NCBI RefSeq assembly: GCF_013761245.1
Contig: NZ_JACDUT010000002.1
Span: 248,001-312,000, forward strand
DNA from: Thermaerobacillus caldiproteolyticus
Lineage (GTDB): Bacteria; Bacillota; Bacilli; Bacillales; Anoxybacillaceae
Direction of reading: 5' to 3'
DNA: 64,000 bases
The notes under the pieces are model-generated. The model was not told the DNA's origin. It made no database searches and saw nothing but the letters and a program-made list of their open reading frames with translations. Within the stretch, counting starts at the first letter, position 1; each line of letters opens with the position of its first letter. This document shows, piece by piece, positions 1-8,006 of the stretch. The translations under genes and the position numbers were made by a program.

Positions 1-378
1 TCGTGTACGTCTTCGATCTCACAGAAAGCTGCATTCACCGCCTTAACGGCTGGAAAAGACGATGCAGAAGAAATGCGGAAGCAATATAAAGAACGAATGG
101 AATACACCTATGATCGGCTTGTCAATATGGGGCTTCATGTTGAAAAACCGACCGGGGCATTTTATTTATTTCCATCGATAGCTTCATTTGGTCAACCGTC
201 ATTTGATTTCGCTCTTGATTTAGTCAACCAAGCAGGTGTCGCCGTCGTTCCCGGCAGTGCTTTTTCCCAATATGGAGAAGGGTACGTCCGCCTTTCATAC
301 GCCTATTCGTTCGAAACGTTAAAAGAAGGATTAGATCGACTTGAGCGGTACATATACGAAAAGCAAAAGCAAGCTTAG
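1..378 (+). CDS. patA: PatA-type class I/II aminotransferase, C-terminal part
   Basis: The reading frame is open from the first base, so this is the last 125 residues of a PLP-dependent aminotransferase of fold type I. The visible part has the C-terminal small domain, with a GAFYLFP strand and a GYVRLSYAYS strand near the end that contains the arginine which binds the substrate carboxylate. The start of the fragment (SCTSSISQKAA) lies just after the PLP-lysine region, so the active-site lysine is outside the window. In B. subtilis patA lies close to ykwC, mcpC, ykwB and the pts genes, and the same neighbours follow here, which supports the name. Substrate is not shown by the fragment; transamination in amino-acid/diaminopimelate metabolism is inferred from the family. 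Confidence 0.85.
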   Translation, partial: SCTSSISQKAAFTALTAGKDDAEEMRKQYKERMEYTYDRLVNMGLHVEKPTGAFYLFPSIASFGQPSFDFALDLVNQAGVAVVPGSAFSQYGEGYVRLSYAYSFETLKEGLDRLERYIYEKQKQA

Positions 379-390
379 TCGCAATCAACA

Positions 391-435
391 AAAGAGGTGA
401 GAACTAGCTATATGCTGGCTTCTCACCTTTGTTCG
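391..435 (+). terminator. Rho-independent terminator after patA
   Basis: An 8-bp perfect stem (GGTGAGAA 396-403 with TTCTCACC 420-427) sits just after the patA stop and is followed by a short T-rich run. Confidence 0.7.
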
Positions 436-580
436 GATAATAAGAAAATATAAAAATATTAAAAGAGAACAGTCTAACTCTCATGCGTGAAATAACCTTC
501 GTCTTTGAAATGGCAAGCGCTTTTACAGACAAAGAACATTTGGGCTTCGAGAGCTATCCGCAGCGCTTGCGCTTTCTTCA

Positions 581-1564
581 TTATGGAACGAGAATGAGTT
601 TTCCGTATGTTTGTCGCGATTGTAATAAACGGTGTACATCGGCTGCTTGGTCAAGCGGATACACGCCGCCAATCGTCAACTGCAATGCCCCTGTTTGTAC
701 ATATGTCAATAATTCCTGTAAACTTTGTTGATATAATTTGGATTTTCTCATGATTTGCGGTAAAAAGAAACCAATGACTGATAAATTTTTTCCCATCAAA
801 ACAGAAGGAGTCATCTTCGTAAACTGTCCGCTTGCGACTCCGTAAACGACAAGACGACCAAACGGCGCTAAACAAGCTAATGTTTGATGGAAAATGTCGC
901 CCCCTGCCATCTCAAGAGCAACGTCGACTCCTTGTCCATTTGTATGGGCAAGAACACCTTCGCTCCATCCTTCTTTCGTATAGTTAATAAGAACATCAGC
1001 GCCGAGACGTTTCGCGATTTCCAGTTTTTCCTCTGTGCTTGCAGTAGCGACGACTTTCTCGGCACCGAACAATTTCGCAAGCTGGACAGCGATCGTTCCG
1101 ACTCCTCCCGCAGCGGCATGAATCAACACCGTCTCCCCTGCTTCCAAGCGTCCCATCGTCTTTAAAATATGGTAAGCGCTCAATCCTTGAAGCGGAAGAG
1201 CAACAGCGGTATGAAAATCCATCCCCTCCGGAATCGGAATTACTCCTCGTTCATCTGCAAGCGTATACTCAGCATATCCTGTTGCATCATCGGAACCGAG
1301 CAATGTGACAACACGCTGTCCGACTTGAACGGATGTGACGTCCTCTCCGACTTCACGTACAATCCCAGCGACTTCAGCGCCAGGAACAAACGGGAGAGGC
1401 GTCGGGATGACATATTTTCCCTCGCGTCGCGCCGTATCCGCATAATTGACGCCGATCGCTTTCACTTCAATTAATACATTTCGCCCCGATGGTTTTGGAG
1501 TTTCTATCTCCACGACTTGCAATACTTCCGGTCCGCCGTATTGCATAAATTGGATCGCTTTCAT
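581..1564 (-). CDS. Zinc-free quinone oxidoreductase (MDR family)
   Basis: A 327-residue protein of the medium-chain reductase superfamily, NADPH:quinone oxidoreductase / enoyl-reductase branch. It has an N-terminal GroES-like domain (about 1-115, beginning MKAIQFMQYGGPEVL) and a Rossmann domain with HAAAGGVG at 149-156. The cysteine/histidine ligands of zinc alcohol dehydrogenases are absent. I chose the start at 1564 because GGAAGGAGAG lies 5-6 nt upstream and the family's usual first residues follow. An in-frame extension to 1774 exists but has no ribosome site and no family similarity. It is the most downstream member of the leftward acyl-CoA island, separated from it by about 1 kb of decayed DNA. 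Physiological substrate is unknown; it could reduce an unsaturated acyl or carbonyl intermediate. Confidence 0.9.
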   Translation of the reverse strand: MKAIQFMQYGGPEVLQVVEIETPKPSGRNVLIEVKAIGVNYADTARREGKYVIPTPLPFVPGAEVAGIVREVGEDVTSVQVGQRVVTLLGSDDATGYAEYTLADERGVIPIPEGMDFHTAVALPLQGLSAYHILKTMGRLEAGETVLIHAAAGGVGTIAVQLAKLFGAEKVVATASTEEKLEIAKRLGADVLINYTKEGWSEGVLAHTNGQGVDVALEMAGGDIFHQTLACLAPFGRLVVYGVASGQFTKMTPSVLMGKNLSVIGFFLPQIMRKSKLYQQSLQELLTYVQTGALQLTIGGVYPLDQAADVHRLLQSRQTYGKLILVP

Positions 1565-1819
1565 TGTAACTCTCCTTCCAGTATCATTATGAACGAAAAA
1601 AGACTGGCCACATTGAGAGATGATCAGAAATACAGCGATTTCGCTCAATCGCTTGTCTGCCGCCCAGCTCATTAAGCCATTCGGATAAAATGATAACCGT
1701 GACTTCGGCTCCTTTGTCATGTTGACGATGGGCCATTTGCTATGTTTTTCTACACTAGCTAATACCTCGGTCAATATAAATATATGCGGCGGCTAGCCAT
1801 TCCTTCTTTCGTTTTCTCT

Positions 1820-2550
1820 ATTTCACGCCTATTCAGCGGCATGTAAATAAGTGACGATGTCAGCTAATTTCATGATCACTTCTTGCTGTCCCAATATATC
1901 ATTTTTCGTATGCTTCATAAGCGATGCAAAACAGGCAAGCAGCACATTCTGCATCGTACGCACCGCTCTCCGCTCACGTACTAACGGTTCTTACCACATA
2001 AGTAACGGCATCTGTAACTGTTAAACAGCTCGATAAATCATTGGCTCGATCACAATTTCTCCTTTCGTGATCTTTCAAAAGAAAATATAGGAATCCGTAG
2101 ACGGTTAATGATGAATACGCAAATCTTGGTACATCCGTTCAATGCGCTATTCTTGAATAAATCCCAGCGTCACAACGTAATTGCAGTTCCTCGTCGACAA
2201 CCGCATCCAACGTTTCGGAGCCGAATACAAATCACGCATTCGCTTGCGTATTTATCTTCCAACAATTGTTTCGACATTACAGCGATTCCGCAGAAAAAAT
2301 GCGCTCGGCCATGTCCGACACTTTTTCGTCATCGTAGATTCTGCGATGGGCAGCACGAATTGCCTCCGTTCATTCGTATAACGAAGCTCCAATTCAAGCA
2401 CATACTTCCACAAAGCCGAGGTTCAATACGTTGCATTGTTCGATATCGAATAAATACAGTTCTACCCCTTTTGTCACAAACTGTATTGCTGTTTCCGATG
2501 TCATGCGATGTTCTTATATCAATTTTTCCGGCGTAAAAATATCGTTTGCG
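1820..2550 (-). pseudogene. Decayed coding DNA, possibly acyl-CoA dehydrogenase-like
   Basis: About 1 kb (1565-2559) has no intact gene. On the minus strand, short stretches in shifting frames look like former protein: GVELYLFDIEQ (near 2460), KVSDMAERIFSAESLMSKQ (near 2300) and, ending at a TAG at about 1829, QQEVIMKLADIVTYLHAAE. The last piece resembles the C-terminal helical region of long FadE-type acyl-CoA dehydrogenases, which would fit the cluster, but the match is by eye and weak. Stops and frame changes separate the pieces, so no product is expected. It lies in the same orientation as the flanking genes, directly downstream of the ComB-family gene. Confidence 0.4.
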
Positions 2551-2559
2551 CCGTTGCCT

Positions 2560-3327
2560 TCATAAAGAAAATGACCGCCTCGTCACATCGGTAATCTCTC
2601 CTCCCCATTTCGTTTTTTGAAAAAGCGGAATGACGGACGTCGTTCCTTGTTCGCTAATATAATCGATGTCCGACTCAAGTCCATGCGCCATTAGCCATCG
2701 TCCGACACCCGCTGATTTTAAAATCGTTCTTCCGCTGCTTACTGTTCTGTATTGCTGATAAAAAAGAAATGCCGCCGCTGCCGAGTCAGATAAATCATTG
2801 AGAGAAATGCCGTTCATCAGCAAACAAGCAATGAAATATCCTGCTCCGTAAAAATCTTCTAAGCAAAATCTGCCTGAAGAACCGGCACATATTGCAACAA
2901 TCGTTTCTGTTTCGTGATGGCGACAAATATGTCGGGCAAGCGCTTGGCCGTTTAATAGACTTCCAACGTAAAGGTGAGACGCTGCCATCGCTTTACGAAT
3001 GGCGACCGTTCCATTGGTTGTTGATAACACAATCGTCTTTCCTTCACTAATGTCTTTTAAGGAGAGCGGAGCCGGGGAATGAAAACCACCAATCGTCCTT
3101 CCTTCATACTCTCCGACAAGTTCGTAGCTATCGTTTGGAAGCAAGCGCGCATGCTCTTTTGCTTCCAAGCCGCTCACAGCAGGAATGACTGTTTTTGCCC
3201 CAAACGAAAGAGCCGCCGTAATCGTCGATGTCGCTAGTAAAATATCAAACACGACGGCGATTTTATGATTCGCTAATGCCGTTTCGTCAATATCTTCTTT
3301 TCGGAATAAGAGATGAACTTTTGCCAT
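2560..3327 (-). CDS. comB: ComB-family 2-phosphosulfolactate phosphatase-like protein
   Basis: 255 residues, the usual length of the ComB family, whose founding member removes phosphate from 2-phosphosulfolactate (Mg-dependent) on the way to coenzyme M or sulfolactate. Family features are the early VVFDILLATSTITAA segment (about 25-40), the VLSTTNGT segment near residue 100 and the AICAGSSG/FCLEDFYGAG region near 145-160. The start is preceded by GAGGTGAA. It begins 9 nt after the kinase gene and is clearly cotranscribed with the acyl-CoA genes. No other sulfolactate or coenzyme M gene (comA, comC) is seen nearby, so the real substrate may be another phosphorylated hydroxy acid. The family assignment is strong; the substrate is not. 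Confidence 0.8.
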   Translation of the reverse strand: MAKVHLLFRKEDIDETALANHKIAVVFDILLATSTITAALSFGAKTVIPAVSGLEAKEHARLLPNDSYELVGEYEGRTIGGFHSPAPLSLKDISEGKTIVLSTTNGTVAIRKAMAASHLYVGSLLNGQALARHICRHHETETIVAICAGSSGRFCLEDFYGAGYFIACLLMNGISLNDLSDSAAAAFLFYQQYRTVSSGRTILKSAGVGRWLMAHGLESDIDYISEQGTTSVIPLFQKTKWGGEITDVTRRSFSL

Positions 3328-3336
3328 ACATTCACC

Positions 3337-4392
3337 TCAACGAAGCGAAAGCTGCCAAGCGTATTGGATGAGCGATTGCACAAATTGGCCGAAGTGGCGG
3401 AAGCGTTCATCGTTTGTTTGTCCACGTCGGAATCGGTAATAAATTTGCTGACAAATGACCGCTAGTTTAAAATAAGCAAACGTTAAATAAAAATGAATAT
3501 GCGACACATCGCGTCCACTTTTTTCAGCGTATGTTTGAATAAACTCATCGCGTGTATAAAATCCCCGAAAAACAGTAACAGGCGGTTTTCCTAATCCATT
3601 TTTTAAAAACGGTGGATCGTCATCTTGAATCCAGTAGCTCATCGCTACCGCTACATCTGCAAGCGGGTCGCCCACCGTCGTCATCTCCCAATCGAACAAT
3701 CCGACAATGTTTGTCACATCATCTTCTGCAAATAAGGCGTTATTTAATTTATAGTCATAGTGGATCACGGTTGCTTCGCTCGTTGCCGGAATATGTTGAA
3801 TGAGCCATTTCATTAATGCATCCACTTCCTTCAACTCGTCCGTTTTCGCCCGTTCATACCGCTGAATCCAGCCGTGTACTTGCCGCTCCATAAATCCAGC
3901 CGGTTTCACCATCTCTGCTAAACGGGTCTTTTTATAATCTAACCGATGCAGTTCAACAAGCGTATCAATCATTGTTTCTGAAATATTCCGACATATTTCT
4001 TGTGTCGGATTGATATGGGACGGAAACTCCGTATCTAAGACAATACCTTTTCGCCGCTCCATGAGAAAAAACGGACTTCCAATAACGGACTCATCACCAC
4101 AAAACAAAAGCGGTTTCGGCGCAAGCGGAAAAAGCGGATGAATCTCTTTTAACCATTCAAACTCCCGTTTCATATCGTGTGCTTTCGGAGCCACCGGGCC
4201 GAGCGGCGGCCGCCGCAACACGGCTTCCCATTCACCATTTGACAGCAAATACGTTAAATTCGAATGTCCAGCTGAAAATTGTTGAATACGAAGCGTTCCG
4301 TCCGGAAAATCAGGAAGCGCCATTTGTAAAAAGCGCATCAACTTCTCTACGTTCAACTCTTCCCCTTTACGAACTGGGATAATAGACGCCAT
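3337..4392 (-). CDS. APH-fold kinase, ACAD10/11 or LvaA type
   Basis: A 351-residue cytosolic phosphotransferase with the aminoglycoside-phosphotransferase fold. Visible motifs are the nucleotide-site strand VLRRPPLGP (58-66), the catalytic loop HYDYKLNN (211-218, aspartate 213 as base) and the metal-binding FDWEMTTVGDPLAD (233-246). This RRPP and WEM..GDP pattern is typical of the kinase domain fused to acyl-CoA dehydrogenase in human ACAD10/ACAD11 and of Pseudomonas LvaA, which phosphorylates 4-hydroxyacyl-CoA. The start at 4392 is set by GGAAGGAGAG 6 nt upstream; the frame stays open further but without a ribosome site. It sits 19 nt after the hydroxyacyl-CoA dehydrogenase gene. Drug resistance is unlikely in this setting. 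Confidence 0.85.
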   Translation of the reverse strand: MASIIPVRKGEELNVEKLMRFLQMALPDFPDGTLRIQQFSAGHSNLTYLLSNGEWEAVLRRPPLGPVAPKAHDMKREFEWLKEIHPLFPLAPKPLLFCGDESVIGSPFFLMERRKGIVLDTEFPSHINPTQEICRNISETMIDTLVELHRLDYKKTRLAEMVKPAGFMERQVHGWIQRYERAKTDELKEVDALMKWLIQHIPATSEATVIHYDYKLNNALFAEDDVTNIVGLFDWEMTTVGDPLADVAVAMSYWIQDDDPPFLKNGLGKPPVTVFRGFYTRDEFIQTYAEKSGRDVSHIHFYLTFAYFKLAVICQQIYYRFRRGQTNDERFRHFGQFVQSLIQYAWQLSLR

Positions 4393-4411
4393 ATGATTTT
4401 CTCTCCTTCCA

Positions 4412-5290
4412 TTACGAACGGTTGAGCGGCTGTTTTTCATATACATACCATCCTCTTCCTGTTTTCCGACCAAGATGCCCTTGTTTTACTTTTTCTTCAA
4501 TACAAGCAAACGGTCTATCTTCCGGATCTCCCGTTTCTGCATACCGCTGCTGCATGACATAATACACGACATCAATTCCTGATAAATCCATTAATTCAAA
4601 TGGTCCGATCGGATGGTTCAATGCTTTTTTGCAAATCAAATCAATATCTTTAAAATCAGCAATACCCTTCTCATACAGTGCAACCGCTTCTCGCTGAAGC
4701 GCTCCTAAAATGCGATTGGCAACAAAACCGGAAATTTCTCTGCGCAACAATACGCCTGTGCGGTTGATTTGTTTGCATACGTCCATTGTAATGTGCGCTG
4801 TTTCATCTGACGTTTGCTCACTCATCACTACTTCAATGCAATCCATCACAAGCGGCGGAAAAAAGAAATGCATGTTAATCACTTTATCAGTTCGATTCGT
4901 CACATCGGCAATGAGCGAATTGACAATGGTTGAACTGTTTGTCGCTAAAATGGCATGGGCGGGGGCGAACCGATCCAATTGCGCAAATACTTCTCGTTTG
5001 ACATCTAATTTTTCAACGACCGCTTCAATGACAAAATCGGCCTCTTTTACTGCCTCTTCTAAACTGGTTGTGAATGATAATCGCGAGAAAGCCGCCTCCT
5101 TTTTCTCTTCAGTGATTTTGCCTTTATTCACCCATTTGTTCATAATGTCTTCAAGCGTCGCTTTCGCCTTCGTTAACGCATGCTCATGAATATCTTGTAG
5201 CTTCGTCGCATAACCGCCTAACGCACATAACATTGCGATTTGATGCCCCATCGAACCAGCTCCGATGACAGCAATCGTTTGAATCGTCAT
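4412..5290 (-). CDS. 3-hydroxyacyl-CoA dehydrogenase (HBD/FadB-like)
   Basis: 292 residues, the normal length of single-domain 3-hydroxyacyl-CoA (3-hydroxybutyryl-CoA) dehydrogenases, which oxidise the L-3-hydroxy group with NAD. The Rossmann motif GAGSMG is at 10-15, the ATNSST strand near 120 and the catalytic histidine in MHFFFPP near 143 (usual form HFFNPP). The conserved C-terminal helical domain contains NRILGALQREA and GPFELMDLSG. The start at 5290 has GGAGGA upstream. It stands between the TetR pseudogene and the kinase gene in one leftward operon and supplies the third step of beta-oxidation for the acids handled here. Confidence 0.9.
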   Translation of the reverse strand: MTIQTIAVIGAGSMGHQIAMLCALGGYATKLQDIHEHALTKAKATLEDIMNKWVNKGKITEEKKEAAFSRLSFTTSLEEAVKEADFVIEAVVEKLDVKREVFAQLDRFAPAHAILATNSSTIVNSLIADVTNRTDKVINMHFFFPPLVMDCIEVVMSEQTSDETAHITMDVCKQINRTGVLLRREISGFVANRILGALQREAVALYEKGIADFKDIDLICKKALNHPIGPFELMDLSGIDVVYYVMQQRYAETGDPEDRPFACIEEKVKQGHLGRKTGRGWYVYEKQPLNRS

Positions 5291-5336
5291 ATAAAATCCT
5301 CCTTCTTTTTCCTGGATAGTTAGCATGTTGAAAACA

Positions 5337-5368
5337 AGCTACTTGGTACCGCTTCTTACCAAGTAGCT
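5337..5368 (-). terminator. Strong hairpin between TetR remnant and HBD gene
   Basis: A 12-bp perfect inverted repeat (AGCTACTTGGTA 5337-5348 with its complement 5357-5368) and an 8-nt loop. The U-run on the minus strand is poor, so it may be a weak terminator or an mRNA-processing/stability element that sets the level of the downstream genes. Confidence 0.5.
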
Positions 5369-5371
5369 GCT

Positions 5372-5862
5372 TTGTTCACTGTTTTTCATTCCTTCTAAAG
5401 ATTGTTTCGCAACTTCTTTGTCACTCAGTTCGCCGTTGGGATGAAAGCATTGATATCTCTATCTCCAATTTACTGCTCCTAAAATCGGCAGCACGTAAAT
5501 CGCTGCGAAACTCTCCCATTTGTATTCTTTGTTCAATGAACGCTTGCAGTTCGTAGCGAAATTGGTCGCGTTTTTCACAATATCCTGTAAAAACCTCTTG
5601 CTTATCGCGAAAGAAAATACACGCTTGTCTTTCCTGTTTCTTGATGCTATGAATGAGCATATACACGATTTCGAACAATTTTTCTTCCGCTGTTTTCGTT
5701 TGGTCTTGGATAATTTGTTTTGGTTTCTCTAGCAATCCTTCAATATAGCGAAGATGAATGTCTGTCACCAATTCTTCTTTACTCTTAAATATAGTAGTAA
5801 AGCGTCCCTTTTATAATCTCCAAAACATCGACAATATCTTGAATTGAAGCTTTTTTCTTACT
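5372..5862 (-). pseudogene. Broken TetR-family regulator gene
   Basis: Minus-strand fragments give a recognisable TetR repressor in several frames. KASIQDIVDVLEI then KGTLYYYI (about 5785-5845) is the helix-turn-helix, followed by a frame change. EELVTDIHLRYIEGLLEKP and the ligand-binding helices follow (5460-5771), then a second shift leads to ILGAVNW and PNGELSDKEVAK, ending in GMKNSEQ near 5372. The first helix and the start codon are missing, because the SDR stop codon at 5866 abuts the helix-turn-helix. At least two frameshifts plus the N-terminal loss make a working repressor very unlikely. It lies inside the acyl-CoA operon it presumably once controlled; a TetR-type palindrome remains at 7881. 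Confidence 0.85.
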
Positions 5863-5865
5863 CCT

Positions 5866-6642
5866 TTAACAGTAGGCGTGTGTGCCGCCGTCAACAACAA
5901 GTAAAGACCCCGTCACAAAATCGGAAGCGCTTGACGCCAAAAACAACACCGCTCCCTTCAAATCATTTTCGCTTCCAAATCGTTTCAGCGGCGTATTTGC
6001 TAAAATTTGCTCGCTCCCGCGTTCAATCACTACCTTTGACATCTTCGTCGGGAAAAATCCAGGAGCAATCGCATTGACGTAAATACCGTATTCCCCCCAT
6101 TTGACCGCTAAATCTTTTGTAAACGTAATGACTGCACCTTTGCTTGTGTTATAGGCAATCGTATTCATAACGGCTGGATTCGTTCCGCCAAGACCGGCCA
6201 CGGAAGCAATGTTAATGATTTTTCCGCAGCGCTGTTTCATCATTACTTTCCCAACAGCCTGGCTCATCAAAAATGTTCCAGTTACATTCACATTAATGAC
6301 TTTTTTCCATGCCTCAAGCGGCATCTCCTCCACTGTTGCTCCCCACGTCGCTCCGCTGTTATTCACTAAAATATCGATTTGTCCAAATTCACGCACTGTT
6401 GTTTGAACGACCGCTTCGACATCATCCGGATTCGTGACATCGCATTTTAAAGCAAGAGAGCGAACTCCTAATTGTTCTAGTTTTTCTTTTACTTCTTCAC
6501 ACGCTTCAACCTTTCGTGAACAAACAACGACATTCGCTCCTGCCTCCGCTAGTCCAATTGCAATTTGTTCGCCAAGACCGCGCCCGCCGCCTGTGACGAT
6601 CGCTGTTTTTCCAGTTAATTTAAACAATTCAAGAACATGCAT
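5866..6642 (-). CDS. Short-chain dehydrogenase/reductase (FabG-like)
   Basis: A 258-residue classical SDR. The cofactor motif TGGGRGLG is at 17-24, NNSG replaces the usual NNAG, the catalytic serine is in NIASVAG and the active site is YNTSK; it ends VDGG, a usual SDR terminus. ATG at 6642 is chosen over TTG at 6645 because the GGGAGAGG site gives better spacing. It lies 16 nt after the ACAD10/11-type dehydrogenase and is clearly cotranscribed. In the Pseudomonas levulinate pathway an SDR (LvaD) accompanies the kinase and dehydrogenase, so a hydroxyacid/ketoacid step is inferred. The substrate cannot be read from sequence. Confidence 0.88.
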   Translation of the reverse strand: MHVLELFKLTGKTAIVTGGGRGLGEQIAIGLAEAGANVVVCSRKVEACEEVKEKLEQLGVRSLALKCDVTNPDDVEAVVQTTVREFGQIDILVNNSGATWGATVEEMPLEAWKKVINVNVTGTFLMSQAVGKVMMKQRCGKIINIASVAGLGGTNPAVMNTIAYNTSKGAVITFTKDLAVKWGEYGIYVNAIAPGFFPTKMSKVVIERGSEQILANTPLKRFGSENDLKGAVLFLASSASDFVTGSLLVVDGGTHAYC

Positions 6643-6658
6643 CAACGATCCTCTCCCT

Positions 6659-7867
6659 TCATTGATATTTTCGCAGTTCTAGTTTTGCAATTTGTGCTTT
6701 GTGCACTTCATCAGGTCCGTCAGCCAGCCGCAGCGTTCTCGCGTTTGCCCAATGTGACGCAAGCGGGAAATCCTCGCTCACCCCGGCAGCGCCAAACGCT
6801 TGAATTGCCCTGTCGATAACTTTTAGTGCCACATTCGGAGCGACGACTTTAATCATTGCAATTTCCGTTCTCGCCGCCTTATTTCCAACAGTATCCATCA
6901 TATAAGCTGCTTTTAATGTCAGTAAGCGCGCTTGCTCAATTTCGATGCGCGATTCGGCAATCCAATCTTGAATGACCCCTTGTTCGGCAAGAGCTTTTCC
7001 GAAAGCGACGCGTTTTTGCACGCGCTCGCACATGAGCTCAAGCGCCCGTTCTGCCGCACCAATCAAACGCATGCAGTGGTGGATTCTCCCAGGTCCTAGA
7101 CGCCCTTGCGCAATCGCGAACCCTTTTCCTTCCTCCCAAATGATATTTTCTTTCGGGACGCGCACATGATCGTACGTAATTTCTGCATGACCGTGTGGCG
7201 CGTGATCATAGCCGAACACCGAAAGCATTCGTTCTATTTTCACGCCCGGCGTATCAAGCGGCACAAGAATCATTGATTGTTGTTCATGTTTTGGCGCGTT
7301 TGGATTCGTTTTTCCCATCACGATGGCGATTTTGCAGCGCGGATCACCTGCACCGGATGACCACCATTTCCGTCCGGTAATGACATATTCATTACCATCA
7401 CGGATGATGCTCGCTTGAATGTTTGTCGCATCACTTGACGCCACATCAGGCTCCGTCATTGAGAAACATGAACGGATTTCGCCGTTTAATAACGGCAACA
7501 ACCACCTTTGTTTTTGCTCCTCCGTGCCGTAACGAACAAGCACTTCCATATTTCCCGTATCGGGAGCGCTGCAGTTAAACACCTCAGGGGCGATCAGAGA
7601 GCGCCCCATCATTTCACAAAGCGGCGCATATCCAAAATTTGTCAAACCCGCTCCATATTCGCTGTCAGGTAAAAACAAATTCCATAAGCCTTCTTTTTTT
7701 GCTTTTTCCTTTAATTCTTCAATAATCGGCGGGACAGCTGACCAACGTGTTTCCAGCGCATTTAATTGCTGCTCATAGACTTTTTCATTTGGATAAATGT
7801 ACTGTTCCATGAAAACGCTTAATTTTTTTAACAGTTCCTTCACTTTCTGCGAATACATAAAGTCCAT
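6659..7867 (-). CDS. Acyl-CoA dehydrogenase, ACAD10/11 subfamily
   Basis: A 402-residue FAD-dependent acyl-CoA dehydrogenase-fold protein. Subfamily-diagnostic stretches are [13 protein letters not shown] (about 260-272), [33 protein letters not shown] and the terminal [15 protein letters not shown]. These resemble the dehydrogenase half of ACAD11 rather than ordinary short-chain enzymes. The [11 protein letters not shown] segment is the usual FAD/substrate strand. In that subfamily the enzyme works with a kinase to turn 4-phosphooxyacyl-CoA into a 3-hydroxyacyl-CoA; the kinase here is a separate gene at 3337-4392. It is the first gene of the leftward operon, with a GGGGG ribosome site and a palindromic operator just upstream. 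Confidence 0.9.
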   Translation of the reverse strand: MDFMYSQKVKELLKKLSVFMEQYIYPNEKVYEQQLNALETRWSAVPPIIEELKEKAKKEGLWNLFLPDSEYGAGLTNFGYAPLCEMMGRSLIAPEVFNCSAPDTGNMEVLVRYGTEEQKQRWLLPLLNGEIRSCFSMTEPDVASSDATNIQASIIRDGNEYVITGRKWWSSGAGDPRCKIAIVMGKTNPNAPKHEQQSMILVPLDTPGVKIERMLSVFGYDHAPHGHAEITYDHVRVPKENIIWEEGKGFAIAQGRLGPGRIHHCMRLIGAAERALELMCERVQKRVAFGKALAEQGVIQDWIAESRIEIEQARLLTLKAAYMMDTVGNKAARTEIAMIKVVAPNVALKVIDRAIQAFGAAGVSEDFPLASHWANARTLRLADGPDEVHKAQIAKLELRKYQ

Positions 7868-7880
7868 CTATATCCCCCTT

Positions 7881-7898
7881 ATACTGACCGGTTAGTAT
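7881..7898. promoter_or_regulatory. TetR-type operator before the acyl-CoA operon
   Basis: An 18-bp near-perfect palindrome, ATACTGACC/GGTTAGTAT, lies 14 nt upstream of the first gene. The ACCGGT core resembles operators of TetR-family fatty-acid/phenylacetate repressors. The regulator gene in this operon (5372-5862) is broken, so either another regulator uses the site or it is an orphan. A possible minus-strand -10 (TATAGT) lies at about 7913-7918. Confidence 0.6.
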
Positions 7899-7960
7899 GT
7901 AACGTTACTTTTACTATAGACCCATTTATATAAATATTCAATATTTTTTGATAAATAACT

Positions 7961-7997
7961 AAAAAAGAAAGACATCTTCTCCGTTAAGATGTCTTTC
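7961..7997 (-). terminator. Terminator after ykwC
   Basis: A 12-bp stem, GAAAGACATCTT with AAGATGTCTTTC (7967-7978 / 7986-7997), is followed on the minus strand by six U. It separates ykwC from the acyl-CoA operon. Confidence 0.85.
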
Positions 7998-8006
7998 CAG
8001 CATAAC

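Noticed and set aside
1565-1774. N-terminal extension of the quinone oxidoreductase
   Set aside because: No ribosome site, no family similarity, and a strong GGAAGGAGAG site with the standard N-terminus at 1564.
2108-2536. Plus-strand 142-codon ORF
   Set aside because: No ribosome site, odd composition rich in C, H and R, and it lies antisense to decayed minus-strand protein fragments.
3337-4392. Aminoglycoside resistance gene
   Set aside because: Only the fold is shared; RRPP and WEM..GDPLAD motifs and the operon point to the ACAD10/11-LvaA kinase group.
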